This document shows positions 41,845-50,316 of a stretch of 64,000 nucleotides of DNA, one piece after another (position 1 is the stretch's first letter; every line of letters begins with the position of its first letter). The notes under the pieces are model-generated. The model was not told the DNA's origin and did not search any database. It worked only from the letters and a program-made list of their open reading frames with translations. Source of the stretch: Frondihabitans sp. PAMC 28766 (GTDB lineage: Bacteria > Actinomycetota > Actinomycetes > Actinomycetales > Microbacteriaceae); contig NZ_CP014513.1 in the NCBI RefSeq assembly GCF_001577365.1, positions 3,100,001 through 3,164,000 on the forward strand, given 5' to 3'. The translations under genes and the position numbers were made by a program.

Positions 41845-43296
41845 ATGAACCGCACGGCAAGCAGGGCGACTCGACGCGGCGCGCCCGGGCGTCGGGTCGC
41901 GGTCGCCTACGCGATCCTCGCGGCGGCCATCGCCGTCATCGCCGTCATCGGCACCGCGCTGCAGCCCAGCTACGGGTCGCTGCCGCCCGAAGGCGGCGTG
42001 TCCGTGCTGGATCTGCGCTCGGCCCCGACACCGACCGGCTGGTCGCTCGACCTCGGCGCCGTCTTCGCGCCGGGGGTGCCCGGATCCTGCCTCTCGTTCC
42101 AGTCGGGTGCGCTGTCGCCGACGCTCGAGCTCGTGAGCGCAACGGTGCCGATCACGAGCTCGACGCAAGAGAACGCGCTCTGCAGCCCGGGCACGAGCGA
42201 GGTGGAGGGTCGACTCGCGGCCATCGACCCACGGACCGGGCACCCCCAGTGGCTCCGCAGCCTGGGCGGCGACCTGAACACGACCGTGTCGTCGCTCGTC
42301 TGGCACCGATCGGCAGCCAGCGGCGACATCGTGGTGGGCGTAAACGGCTCGCGGGGCGCCTTTCTGGTCGACCTCGACGGCAGAACGGGGCGCCTCATCG
42401 ACAGCGCCCAGGTCGATTCGCCGGACGCCGCGATCAACTTCGCAGTCGAGGGCAACCTCGTGCTGAGCGCCGAGCCGGATGCCGGCGGCGCACTCGAGGT
42501 CTACGAGCTGCGCGACGCGAGGCACCTGTCGAAGAAGATCTGGTCGAAGCAGCTCACCTCGTCGGCGCAGCCGCAGCTTCTGCCCGACCGCCTGATCGTG
42601 CCCCTCAGCCCGGGCACCGTGTCGGTCGACGGCCGCACGGGCCGCGAGACCCCCTGGGCGAGCGACCTGACCGGCATCGAGGGCGCGCGCGTCGTCGATG
42701 GCGGGATCCTCGGTGTCACGATCCCCCAGGGTGTCGGGCTCGGCTCGTTCGTCGAGCTGCTCGACGCCGACGGCAAGTCGGTGTGGCAGGTGCCGGCGCT
42801 GGCGGTCTCGAGTCTGGAGTCGTCGAGATCCTGCATCACGATGACGTCGGTGACGTCCAAGCTGACCTGCATCGCCCCGAAGACGGGCGACGAGCGCTGG
42901 TCGGTCGACTTCACCGGGCTGACCGACGGCACGCCCGAGGGCTCGACGACCGACGACATCGCCACGATCGGCCCCGTCAAGACGGGCGACACGACGTTGC
43001 GCATCGTCACGCTCGACGGCGCCACGGGGGCGACGCGAGCTACCGCGGTGATCCCCCGCGGGTCGGACGTCGTCGCCGAGTCGATCGCCACCGGCTTCGC
43101 CCTCGACGCATCGACGGCCCGAGGCCGCTCGTCGCTGACCGCGTTCGACCTCTCGAGCGGTCGCACGCTGTGGAGTATCTCGGCCGGCACGATCCAGCAC
43201 TGGGGCGCGCGCTTCGTCGAGATCGACGCGACAGGTGTGGCGTACGAGCTGGTCGACGGGCGAGCCGACCCCAGCCATGACATGCTCGGCGGATGA
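41845..43296 (+). CDS. Membrane-anchored PQQ-like beta-propeller protein
   Basis: 483-aa protein. ATG 41845 follows AGGAGG by 7 bases, which decides the start. A short basic N-terminus, one membrane helix (about 16-39), then an extracellular domain of repeated beta-propeller blades (KTGDERWSVDFTGL, LSSGRTLWSISAGTI, RTGHPQWLRSL: the xTGxxxW pattern of PQQ/BamB-like propellers). No catalytic residues recognised; likely a binding or scaffold protein. Overlaps the next gene by 4 bases. Confidence 0.75.
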   Translation: MNRTASRATRRGAPGRRVAVAYAILAAAIAVIAVIGTALQPSYGSLPPEGGVSVLDLRSAPTPTGWSLDLGAVFAPGVPGSCLSFQSGALSPTLELVSATVPITSSTQENALCSPGTSEVEGRLAAIDPRTGHPQWLRSLGGDLNTTVSSLVWHRSAASGDIVVGVNGSRGAFLVDLDGRTGRLIDSAQVDSPDAAINFAVEGNLVLSAEPDAGGALEVYELRDARHLSKKIWSKQLTSSAQPQLLPDRLIVPLSPGTVSVDGRTGRETPWASDLTGIEGARVVDGGILGVTIPQGVGLGSFVELLDADGKSVWQVPALAVSSLESSRSCITMTSVTSKLTCIAPKTGDERWSVDFTGLTDGTPEGSTTDDIATIGPVKTGDTTLRIVTLDGATGATRATAVIPRGSDVVAESIATGFALDASTARGRSSLTAFDLSSGRTLWSISAGTIQHWGARFVEIDATGVAYELVDGRADPSHDMLGG

Positions 43297-44084
43297 ATCG
43301 CAGCGCCTTCTCGCGAATGGTCCTTTCGGCCGCCGCCCCCGCCGACCTCGTGCTCTCGATCGCTGCGGCCGCCGGGCAGAGCTTCACCGAGACGCTGCTG
43401 GTCGCCCAGGGCGGCACCGAACTCGACGTGCACGAGATCGTGGACGACCGCGGCACACGCCTCCACACGGTCACCATCGAGGCCGGGCGCTGCGAGATCG
43501 ACTACCGGGTCGAGGTCGAGGGGCGACAGGATCCGATCGCTGTCGCCGACCTCGACACCATCCAATATCTGCGCCCGAGCCGCTACTGCGAATCCGACAC
43601 CCTCTTCCCGACCGCGCGCAGCGAGTTCACCGGCCTCCAGGGGCTCGACCTCGTGACGGGCGTCTCGTCCTGGGTCGGCGCCCGCCTCTCGTACGTGCCG
43701 GGTGCGAGCACCCCGACCGACGGCGCCGTGCAGACGCTGCTCGACCGGCGCGGCGTCTGCCGCGACTACGCGCACCTCGTCGTCGCCCTGCTACGGGCCC
43801 TCGACGTGCCCGCCCGACTCGTCTCGGTCTACGCGCCGGGCCTCTGGCCGATGGACTTCCACGCCGTGGCCGAAGCCCTCGTCGACGGCCGGTGGTACGC
43901 CGTCGACGCGACGGCGCTCGCCCCGCGTCAGAGCCTCATCAGGATCGCGACCGGTCGGGACGCCTCCGACACCGCCTTTCTCTCCTCGTCCGGAGGCTGG
44001 GTGAAGCTCCTCGATCTCGAGGTCGGCGCCGTCGTCGACGTGCTGCCCCGCGACGACGTCACCGAGCTCGTCTCGATCGGCTGA
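43293..44084 (+). CDS. Transglutaminase-like cysteine protease-fold protein
   Basis: 263-aa protein with the transglutaminase-core triad: Cys in RRGVCRDYAHLVVALLRAL (about 160), His in MDFHAVAEALV (about 190) and Asp in WYAVDATALAP (about 205). The bacterial SgmX/YebA-like family with N-terminal beta domain (residues 30-100) is typical. Probably a cytoplasmic peptidase or amidase. Coupled (ATGA) to the propeller gene. Confidence 0.87.
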   Translation: MNRSAFSRMVLSAAAPADLVLSIAAAAGQSFTETLLVAQGGTELDVHEIVDDRGTRLHTVTIEAGRCEIDYRVEVEGRQDPIAVADLDTIQYLRPSRYCESDTLFPTARSEFTGLQGLDLVTGVSSWVGARLSYVPGASTPTDGAVQTLLDRRGVCRDYAHLVVALLRALDVPARLVSVYAPGLWPMDFHAVAEALVDGRWYAVDATALAPRQSLIRIATGRDASDTAFLSSSGGWVKLLDLEVGAVVDVLPRDDVTELVSIG

Positions 44085-44092
44085 CGCCCCGT

Positions 44093-44153
44093 GCCGAGAG
44101 TGCGCAACTCGCGGCTCACTTTCGGCCGAGGCCGCACTTTCCGCACTCTCGGC
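44093..44153. repeat. Hairpin-forming intergenic repeat, copy 2
   Basis: GCCGAGAGTGCG (44093-44104) pairs with CGCACTCTCGGC (44142-44153). The left arm and AACTCGCGGCTCACTTTCG match the 23971-24027 copy exactly. Lies between a plus-strand and a minus-strand gene end, again consistent with a bidirectional terminator. Confidence 0.85.
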
Positions 44154-44154
44154 G

Positions 44155-44924
44155 CTACTCGCGCACCTTGAGTTCGCCTCGGGCCAGCTTGGTCGAGGCG
44201 GCCTGGGCGACCGGCTTCACGGTCACCAGGTCGATGTTGACGTGGCTCGGCAGCTCGACCGAGTGCACGATCGCCTCGGCGATGTCGTCGGCCGAGAGCG
44301 GCGCGACGACACCGTCGTAGACCGCGTCGGCCCGCGCCTGGTCGCCGTCGAAGCGGATCAGCGAGAAGTCGGTCTTGACCATGCCGGCGCCACCTCGATC
44401 ACTCGCAGCGGCTCCCCGTTCAGCTCGAGCCGCAACACCGCGGTGAGCGCGTGTTCGGCGAACTTCGCCGCGTTGTAGCCACCGCCCTTCTCGTACACGG
44501 CGTGACCCGCGATCGACGTGATGGTCACGATGTCGCCCGACCCTGCATCCTGCGCCCCCTTGCGCAGCGACGGCAGCAGCGCGCTGATCGCACGCTTGGT
44601 GCCGAGCACGTTGACGTCGAACATCTTCTGCCAGTCGTCGACGCTGCCGTCTTCGACCGTGTCGAGGCCGGACGCACCGCCGGCGTTGTTGACGAGCACG
44701 TGCAGCGGCCCGGTCTCTTCGACGTGCTGCTTGAGGGCGGCGATGTCGTCGTCGCTCGTCACATCGGCCCGGAACCAGGATGCGCCGGTGCGGTCAGCGA
44801 GGTCTTTCAAGCGGTCTTCGCGGCGCGCGACGGCGAGCACGTCCCAGCCGTGCTCACGAAAGAGCGTCACCGTGGCCTCTCCGATGCCCGAACTCGCCCC
44901 TGTGACCAGTGCTCTCTTCGCCAT
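44155..44924 (-). pseudogene. Short-chain dehydrogenase (YdfG-like), frameshifted
   Basis: SDR with KRALVTGASSGIGEATVTLF, VNNAGGAS, ITSIAGHAVYEKGGGYNAAK (catalytic Tyr-x3-Lys) and VIEVAP. The frame then breaks; one extra G (near 44385) restores the family motif PGMVKTDFSLIRFDGD and continues to a stop at 44155, giving about 256 aa. The family includes NADP-dependent 3-hydroxy acid and serine dehydrogenases (YdfG). GGAAGG lies upstream of the start. Confidence 0.82.
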
Positions 44925-44977
44925 GCTGCGCTTGTGCCTTCCGTCGTCGACTGCTGTCCGTCAAAGCTAGCGCGCCC

Positions 44978-45215
44978 GGCTGTGGTGGCGTTGCCCCGGG
45001 GCTGTGGCCGTCGGTGCCTCCCGGTTCGGGAGGAAGCCCCGCGCCGCAGGGAGGTAAAAGCCGCGCTCGCGCGATCTGCGGAGGAGATCGCCCACCTCAG
45101 CACAGCCCCGGGAGGATGCCACCCCCTGCTTTCCTCCTGAACAAAACGCGGCCGAAAGGCCAGCACCCGGCCTACCGGCTTCCTCCCCGGGGAGGCAGGT
45201 CGCCAGGAGAATCGA
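44978..45215. other. Strongly structured gene-free region
   Basis: No convincing gene in 44925-45271. The middle shows nested pairing. GGTGGCGTTGCCCCGGGGCT (from 44984) is nearly complementary to the stretch 45102-45124 (CACAGCCCCGGGAGGATGCC). A hairpin CCTCCCG/CGGGAGG followed by AAGCC stands at 45018-45037, and a mirror-image CCTCCCCGGGGAGG palindrome at 45182-45195 is preceded by GGCTT. I compared it by eye with RNase P, tmRNA, SRP RNA and common riboswitches without a match. Could be an unrecognised RNA or decayed mobile DNA. Confidence 0.4.
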
Positions 45216-45271
45216 CCGTTGATGGACGCGTGAAACCGACGTGCCGCGCGCCCGGGGTTCGACGCCCGACC

Positions 45272-45613
45272 TCAGCGGTCGCCGTCGGGCATGCTCTTGT
45301 CACGAGCGGGGTAGAAGCCGACGTTCGTCTCCGCGACGTAGGCGTGCTGGACGCCGCCCGAGGCGGTCATCCGGATCGTGAAGTCTCGCGCGTTGCCGGA
45401 GTCGGCCTTACTCGCGAACCTCGGAAAGATGACGATGGCGACCCGCGAGTGCGCCGGGACGGGCGCTCCCTCTGCCCGTGCTCGCCATGCACGAGCTAGT
45501 GCCGTTGTCGACCTGGACGTCCGGTGCCCACCGTGACCACTGCGAATCCGACGGCAGCCACGACGGCGGAGAACTGAGGAGGAGGCGATGACGATGCGAC
45601 CCTCGTTCGGCAT
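45272..45613 (-). pseudogene. Remnant hypothetical gene
   Basis: Open frame of 113 codons from ATG 45613. Only the last 70 residues look protein-like (VPAHSRVAIVIFPRFASKAD, FTIRMTASGGVQHAYVAETN, VGFYPARDKS). The first part is Arg-rich out-of-frame sequence, while the next frame there holds a hydrophobic FSAVVAAVGFAVVTVGTG segment. This suggests a small membrane-anchored protein broken by one or more frameshifts. No family recognised. It lies in a cluster of decayed genes. Confidence 0.4.
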
Positions 45614-45648
45614 ACCCGAAAACCAGCGGGTCAGCGCAGGCGCGGCCG

Positions 45649-46095
45649 TCAGTCGCGGCCCGGCAGCATGCTGAGGGCCTGAGAGCGCTGGGCGAGGAGG
45701 TCGGCGTAGGTGCCGTCGCGCTCGGCCCATCGGAGTCGCTGCGCCGCCCGGACGACGATCTCGTCGGCTGCATCGGCCGCGGTCAGGAGGGCGATGACCT
45801 CGTCGAGGTAGTCGTCGAGCGGGAGTGCGGCCGGGTTCATGCCGCCCTGCGCCTCGGTTGCGACCGCCGGCGGAATCAGTTCGGTCACGCGGATGCCTCA
45901 GTCGGCGAGTTGCGGGCGCAGGGCCTCGGTGTAGGCGTGCACGCCGGCTTTCGACGCGCCGTAGGTCGGCATGATCGGGAACGGCAGGAACGCGATTCCG
46001 GACGTGACGGTCACGACGGAGCCGGGGTCGGTGACGTCGACGGTGACCGTCTCGAGATCCTGAATGCCTGCGATGTTCCGACCGCCGACGACACG
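45649..46095 (-). pseudogene. SDR oxidoreductase remnant (DltE-like) with internal deletion and stop
   Basis: The minus strand reads VVGGRNIAGIQDLETVTVDV, TDPGSVVTVTSGIAFLPFPI, MPTYGASKAGVHAYTEALRP, QLAD, TGA (45900-45898), GIRVTELIPPAVATEAQGG, then MPLDDYLDEV-like LPLDDYLDEVIALLTAADA. This is a DltE-type SDR lacking the TGxxxGIG start and the whole NNAG middle (TDPGSV runs straight into VTVTSG), with an in-frame stop after the catalytic YGASK. Clearly non-functional. Confidence 0.75.
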
Positions 46096-46142
46096 GTGCT
46101 TCCGGAGACGACGAATCGGATCGGCTAGTACTTGAGCGCCCG

Positions 46143-46358
46143 CCGCGGGTTGGTGACTCCGAGCGAGCCGGTCTCGCAGGCGGCCGGCCCCTCGCCGGAG
46201 GCTCCGCCGACGTGCTGCACCCCGTGGTCGGCCCTCTGCAGCTGAATCGCGAAAAGGTTCAGATCGACGACCTCATGCTCGTCGTCTACTACCCCGCAGC
46301 CGGGTCGGCATCTGCCGAGAGACTTCAGCTGCTCGCATCGCTGAGCGGCCGCGCCTGA
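46143..46358 (+). pseudogene. C-terminal fragment of an MmyB-like XRE-family regulator
   Basis: The plus frame ending at 46358 reads DVLHPVVGPLQLNREKVQID then DLMLVVYYPAAGSASAERLQ then LLASLSGRA. This resembles the C-terminal ligand-binding (MmyB) domain of actinobacterial HTH regulators, where HPVVGxLxL and VxYxAxxGSxSxxxLxLL are conserved. No helix-turn-helix part is left. Such regulators often stand next to DltE-type SDR genes, whose remnant is adjacent. Confidence 0.6.
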
Positions 46359-46374
46359 CCGCTGCGGCCCTGAG

Positions 46375-46713
46375 CTACGAGAGCCGCCCGCGCCAGGTCC
46401 GAAGGGCGTCTCGATCGTCTCGGTCCATGCTTGCCCGCGCGAGAGGGTGGTCGAGATCCAGGCCTGAGAGAGCCGATCGGAAAGCCCCCTCGGTCGTCGT
46501 TCCGCGGGCTGATGGTGCGGATCCGACGTCGTAGAGCGCGCCCCAGCCCGCATCGGACAGCCGGTCGACGTTCTCACTGCGGAAAAAGACTCCGCGAGTC
46601 GTCTCCGTCCTGTCGCGCCTCCGAAGGCCGCCCAGGTCGAGGGCGTTGGCCAGCCCCTCGGCGACGAGTGTGCGGCTCTGCGGGTCGATGTCGTCCGGCG
46701 CGCCCGGCATCAT
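46375..46713 (-). pseudogene. Tyrosine-protein phosphatase-like N-terminal fragment
   Basis: 112-codon frame. LANALDLGGLRRRDRTETTR then GVFFRSENVDRLSDAGWGAL is the N-terminal signature of bacterial tyrosine phosphatases (Y_phosphatase3). The sequence then departs from the family after YDVG and ends early. The catalytic HCxxGxxR region is missing. The start overlaps the end of the isochorismatase remnant (ATGA), showing the two were once an operon. Confidence 0.6.
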
Positions 46714-47345
46714 CCGGCCTTGTCGGCGGGGCTGGAGCCGAGTGATGCGACGGAGACCACCTCGCCCGTGGTCGCGCGAATCAGCTCGAGGGCCGATCGG
46801 TGCCGGGCGGGGGTGTAGTCGGCCGACGCCTCGGCCACGACGAACGCCTGGATGTCGTTTGCGAGCGCATCGAAGGTCGTCGCGAGGATGCCGGCCGACG
46901 CGAAAACCCCCGCAATGACCAGCTGATCCCGCCCGAGCCGTCGAAGTTCGACGGCGAGATCCGTTGCGAAGAACGCACTTTACGAGCGTTTGCCCACCCA
47001 GACGGCGTCCCCGAGATCACCCAGTGAGGAGACGCTGGCCTCGGCGTGTGACGGGCCGAGGCCCCACAGGCTGCCGCCGAGACCGCGCTGATCGATGGAT
47101 GAAGCCGGCCGCGGCGCTGATGCCACGACCGGAACGCCGTTCTTGCGCGCCCAGTCGACGACCCTCTGAGACTGTTCGACGACCACACGGCGTACACGCG
47201 GCGGCAGCACATCGACGTAGTACGGCAGAAGATCGTGGATCAGCACGGCGGCTCGAGCGGTGTCGACTCGCCAGCCTCGTTCGGTGCCTCCGACGACGAG
47301 CTGTCTCACGTCGTAGTCCTCCACGGCGGCATCGAAAGTAGGCAT
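46710..47345 (-). pseudogene. Isochorismatase-family hydrolase with nonsense mutation
   Basis: The frame from 47345 reads RAAVLIHDLLPYYVDVLPP (LIHDxxxYF-like start of EntB/PhzD-type isochorismatases), WARKNGVPVVASA, LGGSLWGLGPS and VGKRS. Then come TAA (46982-46980), SAFFATDLAVELRRLGRDQL, VIAGVFASAGILATTFDALA and so on to a TGA at 46712. The family motif is K-x-x-Y-S-A-F, so the TAA replaces a tyrosine codon (TAC/TAT). A single substitution inactivates an otherwise complete gene of 211 codons. Confidence 0.75.
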
Positions 47346-47424
47346 GACGTCGATCCTGCCTCATGGCCGTCACGGCGCGGTGTCGACCACCGACGACGAG
47401 TCAGATCGGTGCACGGAGACCTCT

Positions 47425-48024
47425 CTACTGGTCGAGGGCCGTGCAGGCAGCGCCATCGACGCCGAGGCCGACGGACGCAGGAATGGTTTGAGTGCGGATG
47501 GTGCCGAGAGCGCCGGTCGTGGCCAACTGGAAGTCGGTAGCGCGCCCGGCCATGGCGCCGTCGGCCAGCGTCATGCTCGTGATCACCGTTGCGAACGAGT
47601 GCGCAGCGATCGTGGTCGAACCGTCGGGTGCGACCGGTGAGCTCTTCGCGACTTCGCTCGAGGAGACGGCCACCGTGGCCTCCAGACGGTAGTGGCGGAT
47701 CTCATCCGCATCCGCGCCGGCTTTGATCGTCACTCGGGCGGAGGCGAGACCGACCAGCATCGTGGCCCGCAGACCTCGGATCGTGACGGGCGAACCCGAC
47801 GTGTTCTTGATGACGAAGCTGGCCGCCATCGAACGGAAGTGGGCCGCAGCCGAATCGGGCGGAGACCCGCAGACCCCGATGCTCGGCACCTGGATGGGCT
47901 CGGAGGTGTTGGTCGCGACGCCGAGACCGATCGCTCCGACGACGGCCAATGCCGTCGATACCCCCAGTGCCGCCCGCCCCACGTTCATCCTCGGAGCGTA
48001 TCGGCCGGCCTTCGCTGTCGCCAC
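47425..48024 (-). CDS. Secreted or membrane-anchored hypothetical protein
   Basis: 199-aa protein (or 187 from ATG 47988). A hydrophobic N-terminal segment (AALGVSTALAVVGAIGLGVA) looks like a signal anchor. The rest is a beta-rich extracellular domain (FVIKNTSGSPVTIRGLRATM, TTIAAHSFATVITSMTLADG) with two cysteines (VGVCGSP-like IGVCGSP and AACTALDQ at the end). No family recognised. Confidence 0.65.
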   Translation of the reverse strand: MATAKAGRYAPRMNVGRAALGVSTALAVVGAIGLGVATNTSEPIQVPSIGVCGSPPDSAAAHFRSMAASFVIKNTSGSPVTIRGLRATMLVGLASARVTIKAGADADEIRHYRLEATVAVSSSEVAKSSPVAPDGSTTIAAHSFATVITSMTLADGAMAGRATDFQLATTGALGTIRTQTIPASVGLGVDGAACTALDQ

Positions 48025-48098
48025 ACCCCGAAACGGGTCTCATCCCGCTGGCCGTGCCAAGCTGAATGGACCCTTCCCGCCGACCCGAAAGACGGCTC

Positions 48099-49091
48099 AT
48101 GCGCATCGTCGCGTTCATCCTGGCCATCGTCATCGCGACCGCGCTGCTGATGGGTGGGGCTCTCCTCCTCATCACGCGGACCGACGACGCCCATCAGGTG
48201 TGGGTGTTCGTCGCCACGTTCGCGATGATCATGTTCGTCTACGGGCCGCTGACCCTCGGGTCCTTTCGGGCCTACTGGAACGTCGCAGGATCAGCGAGCT
48301 CTCGCCGCTACTTCCGGCGCACGGTCTGCGTCGTGGTCGGCCTCGAGATCCTGGCGGCCGTCGTCATCGTCGTCTACGCCCTCTCCACCGCAGCAAGCGC
48401 CTTGATCCCCGTTCTCTTCATCGGCAGCGGAGTCGTCCTCACCGCGCTGGCTCTTCTCATCGGGCCGGCGCTCTACCGCTACGACGAGGCTCGACGGCCG
48501 GCGTCCTCCGATTGGGTGGCGATCGAACCAGCGCTCATCCGTCGCCGGATCGTGGCTGTGGCGATCACGTTCCTCGGTGTCCTCGCGCTGAGTGTCATCG
48601 CCTTCACAATCCTTGATGGCGTCGCTCCTCACTCACTGACGATCGGGCAGGATTTCGCGTTCGCGGTGGAGTTCGCCTGCTTCGTCTCGGCTTTCGTGGC
48701 CATCTTCTCGACCGTCGGCTGGAACCGCCGGATGCGCGACATCACCGACCGCGACCCGTCCCGGCTCCGCCGAGTCGCTCGGGTCGTTCTGCGCAACAAG
48801 AAAGAGGACCTCGACGAGCAGGATCTCGAGGCGGCGGCCCGGTACGCGGCCTTCATCCCGATCACGATGACCTTCCAGATCGCCTACTTCATCCTGCTGT
48901 ATGCGGGCATCGTGCTCGAGCAGGTCGACCAGTTGCGAGACGGCGACTCCGATCACCTGGCGGTCCCTCTCATCGCCCTCTTCGTGGCGATTCTCGTGAT
49001 CCTGGTTCCCTTGCAGATCACGCGCATCCGACGCGCCCGTCGCTACGCCCGCGAGCACCCGGTGGGGCTCACCGCGCCATCGGCTCAGTGA
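48099..49091 (+). CDS. Polytopic membrane protein of unknown function
   Basis: 330-aa integral membrane protein from ATG 48099 (an ATG at 48066 would add 11 residues). Roughly eight hydrophobic helices occur in two clusters, separated by a charged cytoplasmic segment (about 215-250) with RRMRDITDRDPSRLRRVARV and LRNKKEDLDEQDLEAAARYA. No transporter or enzyme motif recognised. The stop overlaps the convergent GrpB-like gene by 7 bases. Confidence 0.7.
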   Translation: MRIVAFILAIVIATALLMGGALLLITRTDDAHQVWVFVATFAMIMFVYGPLTLGSFRAYWNVAGSASSRRYFRRTVCVVVGLEILAAVVIVVYALSTAASALIPVLFIGSGVVLTALALLIGPALYRYDEARRPASSDWVAIEPALIRRRIVAVAITFLGVLALSVIAFTILDGVAPHSLTIGQDFAFAVEFACFVSAFVAIFSTVGWNRRMRDITDRDPSRLRRVARVVLRNKKEDLDEQDLEAAARYAAFIPITMTFQIAYFILLYAGIVLEQVDQLRDGDSDHLAVPLIALFVAILVILVPLQITRIRRARRYAREHPVGLTAPSAQ

Positions 49092-49696
49092 CGCGGCTGC
49101 GGAGTGTGCTCGTGCAGCGGGTCGGCGGCGAATGCGCGCTCGTAGATGTCGTAGACGACCGCAGCCTTCGCGTCGTTGTAGCGACGAGACGGATCAGCAG
49201 CGGCTGCCGTCTTGGCGTCCGAGTAGAGCTGACGCTCTTCGGGGTGCGAGACGAGCCATTCCGCGAAGAGCTCGTGCCGACGCGGCTCGACGGCCGACGG
49301 GCTCCACACGTGCAGATTGGTGTTGGGTGCGGCGAAAGTCAGCTGGCGGTGAGGATCGCCTGCCATGTCGTCCCGGAAGATGAGCGTGAAGCCGGCCGCT
49401 TCGAGCTGCGGCACGTAGGTCATCTCGTCAGAGACGTCGTCGACGACCAGATCGATGTCGATGACGGGTTTCGCGACGACGCCTGGTATCGCGGTCGAGC
49501 CGACATGCGTTAACCGATGGATCCCACCCGGCAGTGCAGCCTCGATGACACGACACACCCGGTCGAAGTCGGTGGCCCAGGACTCCTCATGCGGGCGGAG
49601 GGCACCTGGCTCCGTCTGACGATGAGCCACCCGCTGCGACTGGCGAACCGCATTGCTGCCCGGCGCGAACGGGCGCCACAGCGGATGGAGGGCCAT
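49085..49696 (-). CDS. GrpB/UPF0157 nucleotidyltransferase-fold protein
   Basis: 203-aa protein. RLTHVGSTAIPGVVAKPVID then IDLVVDDVSDE is the hallmark of the GrpB family (GSTAIPGLxAKPxIDI), followed by FAAPNTNLHVWSPSAVEPRR. ATG 49696 follows GAGGG. Related proteins often occur fused to kinases for coenzyme A biosynthesis; alone their role is unknown. Confidence 0.85.
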   Translation of the reverse strand: MALHPLWRPFAPGSNAVRQSQRVAHRQTEPGALRPHEESWATDFDRVCRVIEAALPGGIHRLTHVGSTAIPGVVAKPVIDIDLVVDDVSDEMTYVPQLEAAGFTLIFRDDMAGDPHRQLTFAAPNTNLHVWSPSAVEPRRHELFAEWLVSHPEERQLYSDAKTAAAADPSRRYNDAKAAVVYDIYERAFAADPLHEHTPQPRH

Positions 49697-49778
49697 GCCC
49701 TCATCTTCCACCCCGCGAGTCGACGAATACATCTGTCGAGGGTGGCGATGTCCGCCCACCGAGCCATACGGTGCAGGA

Positions 49779-50272
49779 ATGAACCAGCGAATCGGAATCG
49801 CCGCGGCAGGGGTCGCCTTCGTGGTCGTCTATGCGACGGTCCAGGCCCTGGAGTCGCTTGTGTTCGATCCGCTCGCTGCCGTGCCGGGCCATAGCCTGGG
49901 CCAGATCCACGGCCGCCTGCTGAAAGACGGAATGGACGTGACAGGGGACATCGTCATCGTCATCGTCATCGCCGCGATCGGGGTTGCTCTCGCTGTCGTT
50001 GCGGCACTACTCGGGCTGCGCAAACGGTTGGCTCCCCTCGACATAGGCCTCCCTTTTCTCGGGATCATCACTCTGGGGGCCGTCATGACGTTCGGCAACG
50101 GATCGCCCTGGGCATGGACGTGGCCGACGCGTACGGCATCGGCGGCGAAGATCACACGATCTGGGCCGGCGTTCTCTATGCGACGAGCTTCACAGCTTTC
50201 CTCGCACTCGCGGTCATCGCCCTCGCCAGGCTCGTTCGGGCCCGATGCAGGCCCTCGACCCTGCGTTCGTAA
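49779..50272 (+). pseudogene. Small membrane protein, frameshifted
   Basis: From ATG 49779 the frame reads MNQRIGIAAAGVAFVVVYAT, DIVIVIVIAAIGVALAVVAA and LGAVMTFGNG. Adding one G to GG near 50099 continues as IALGMDVADAYGIGGEDHTI, LYATSFTAFLALAVIALARL to the stop at 50272. The restored protein has 164 aa and four membrane helices. No family recognised. GCAGGA directly precedes the start. Confidence 0.65.
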
Positions 50273-50316
50273 AGCAAGGTCGTCGGCGAGAAAAGGTCGG
50301 ACGCGGCCCGCTCGGG

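Noticed and set aside
44978..45215. RNase P RNA, tmRNA, SRP RNA or cobalamin riboswitch
   Set aside because: GGCAGGTCGCCAGGAG resembles a B12 box and GGGTTCGACGCCC a T-arm, but the order, orientation and the other conserved segments do not fit.
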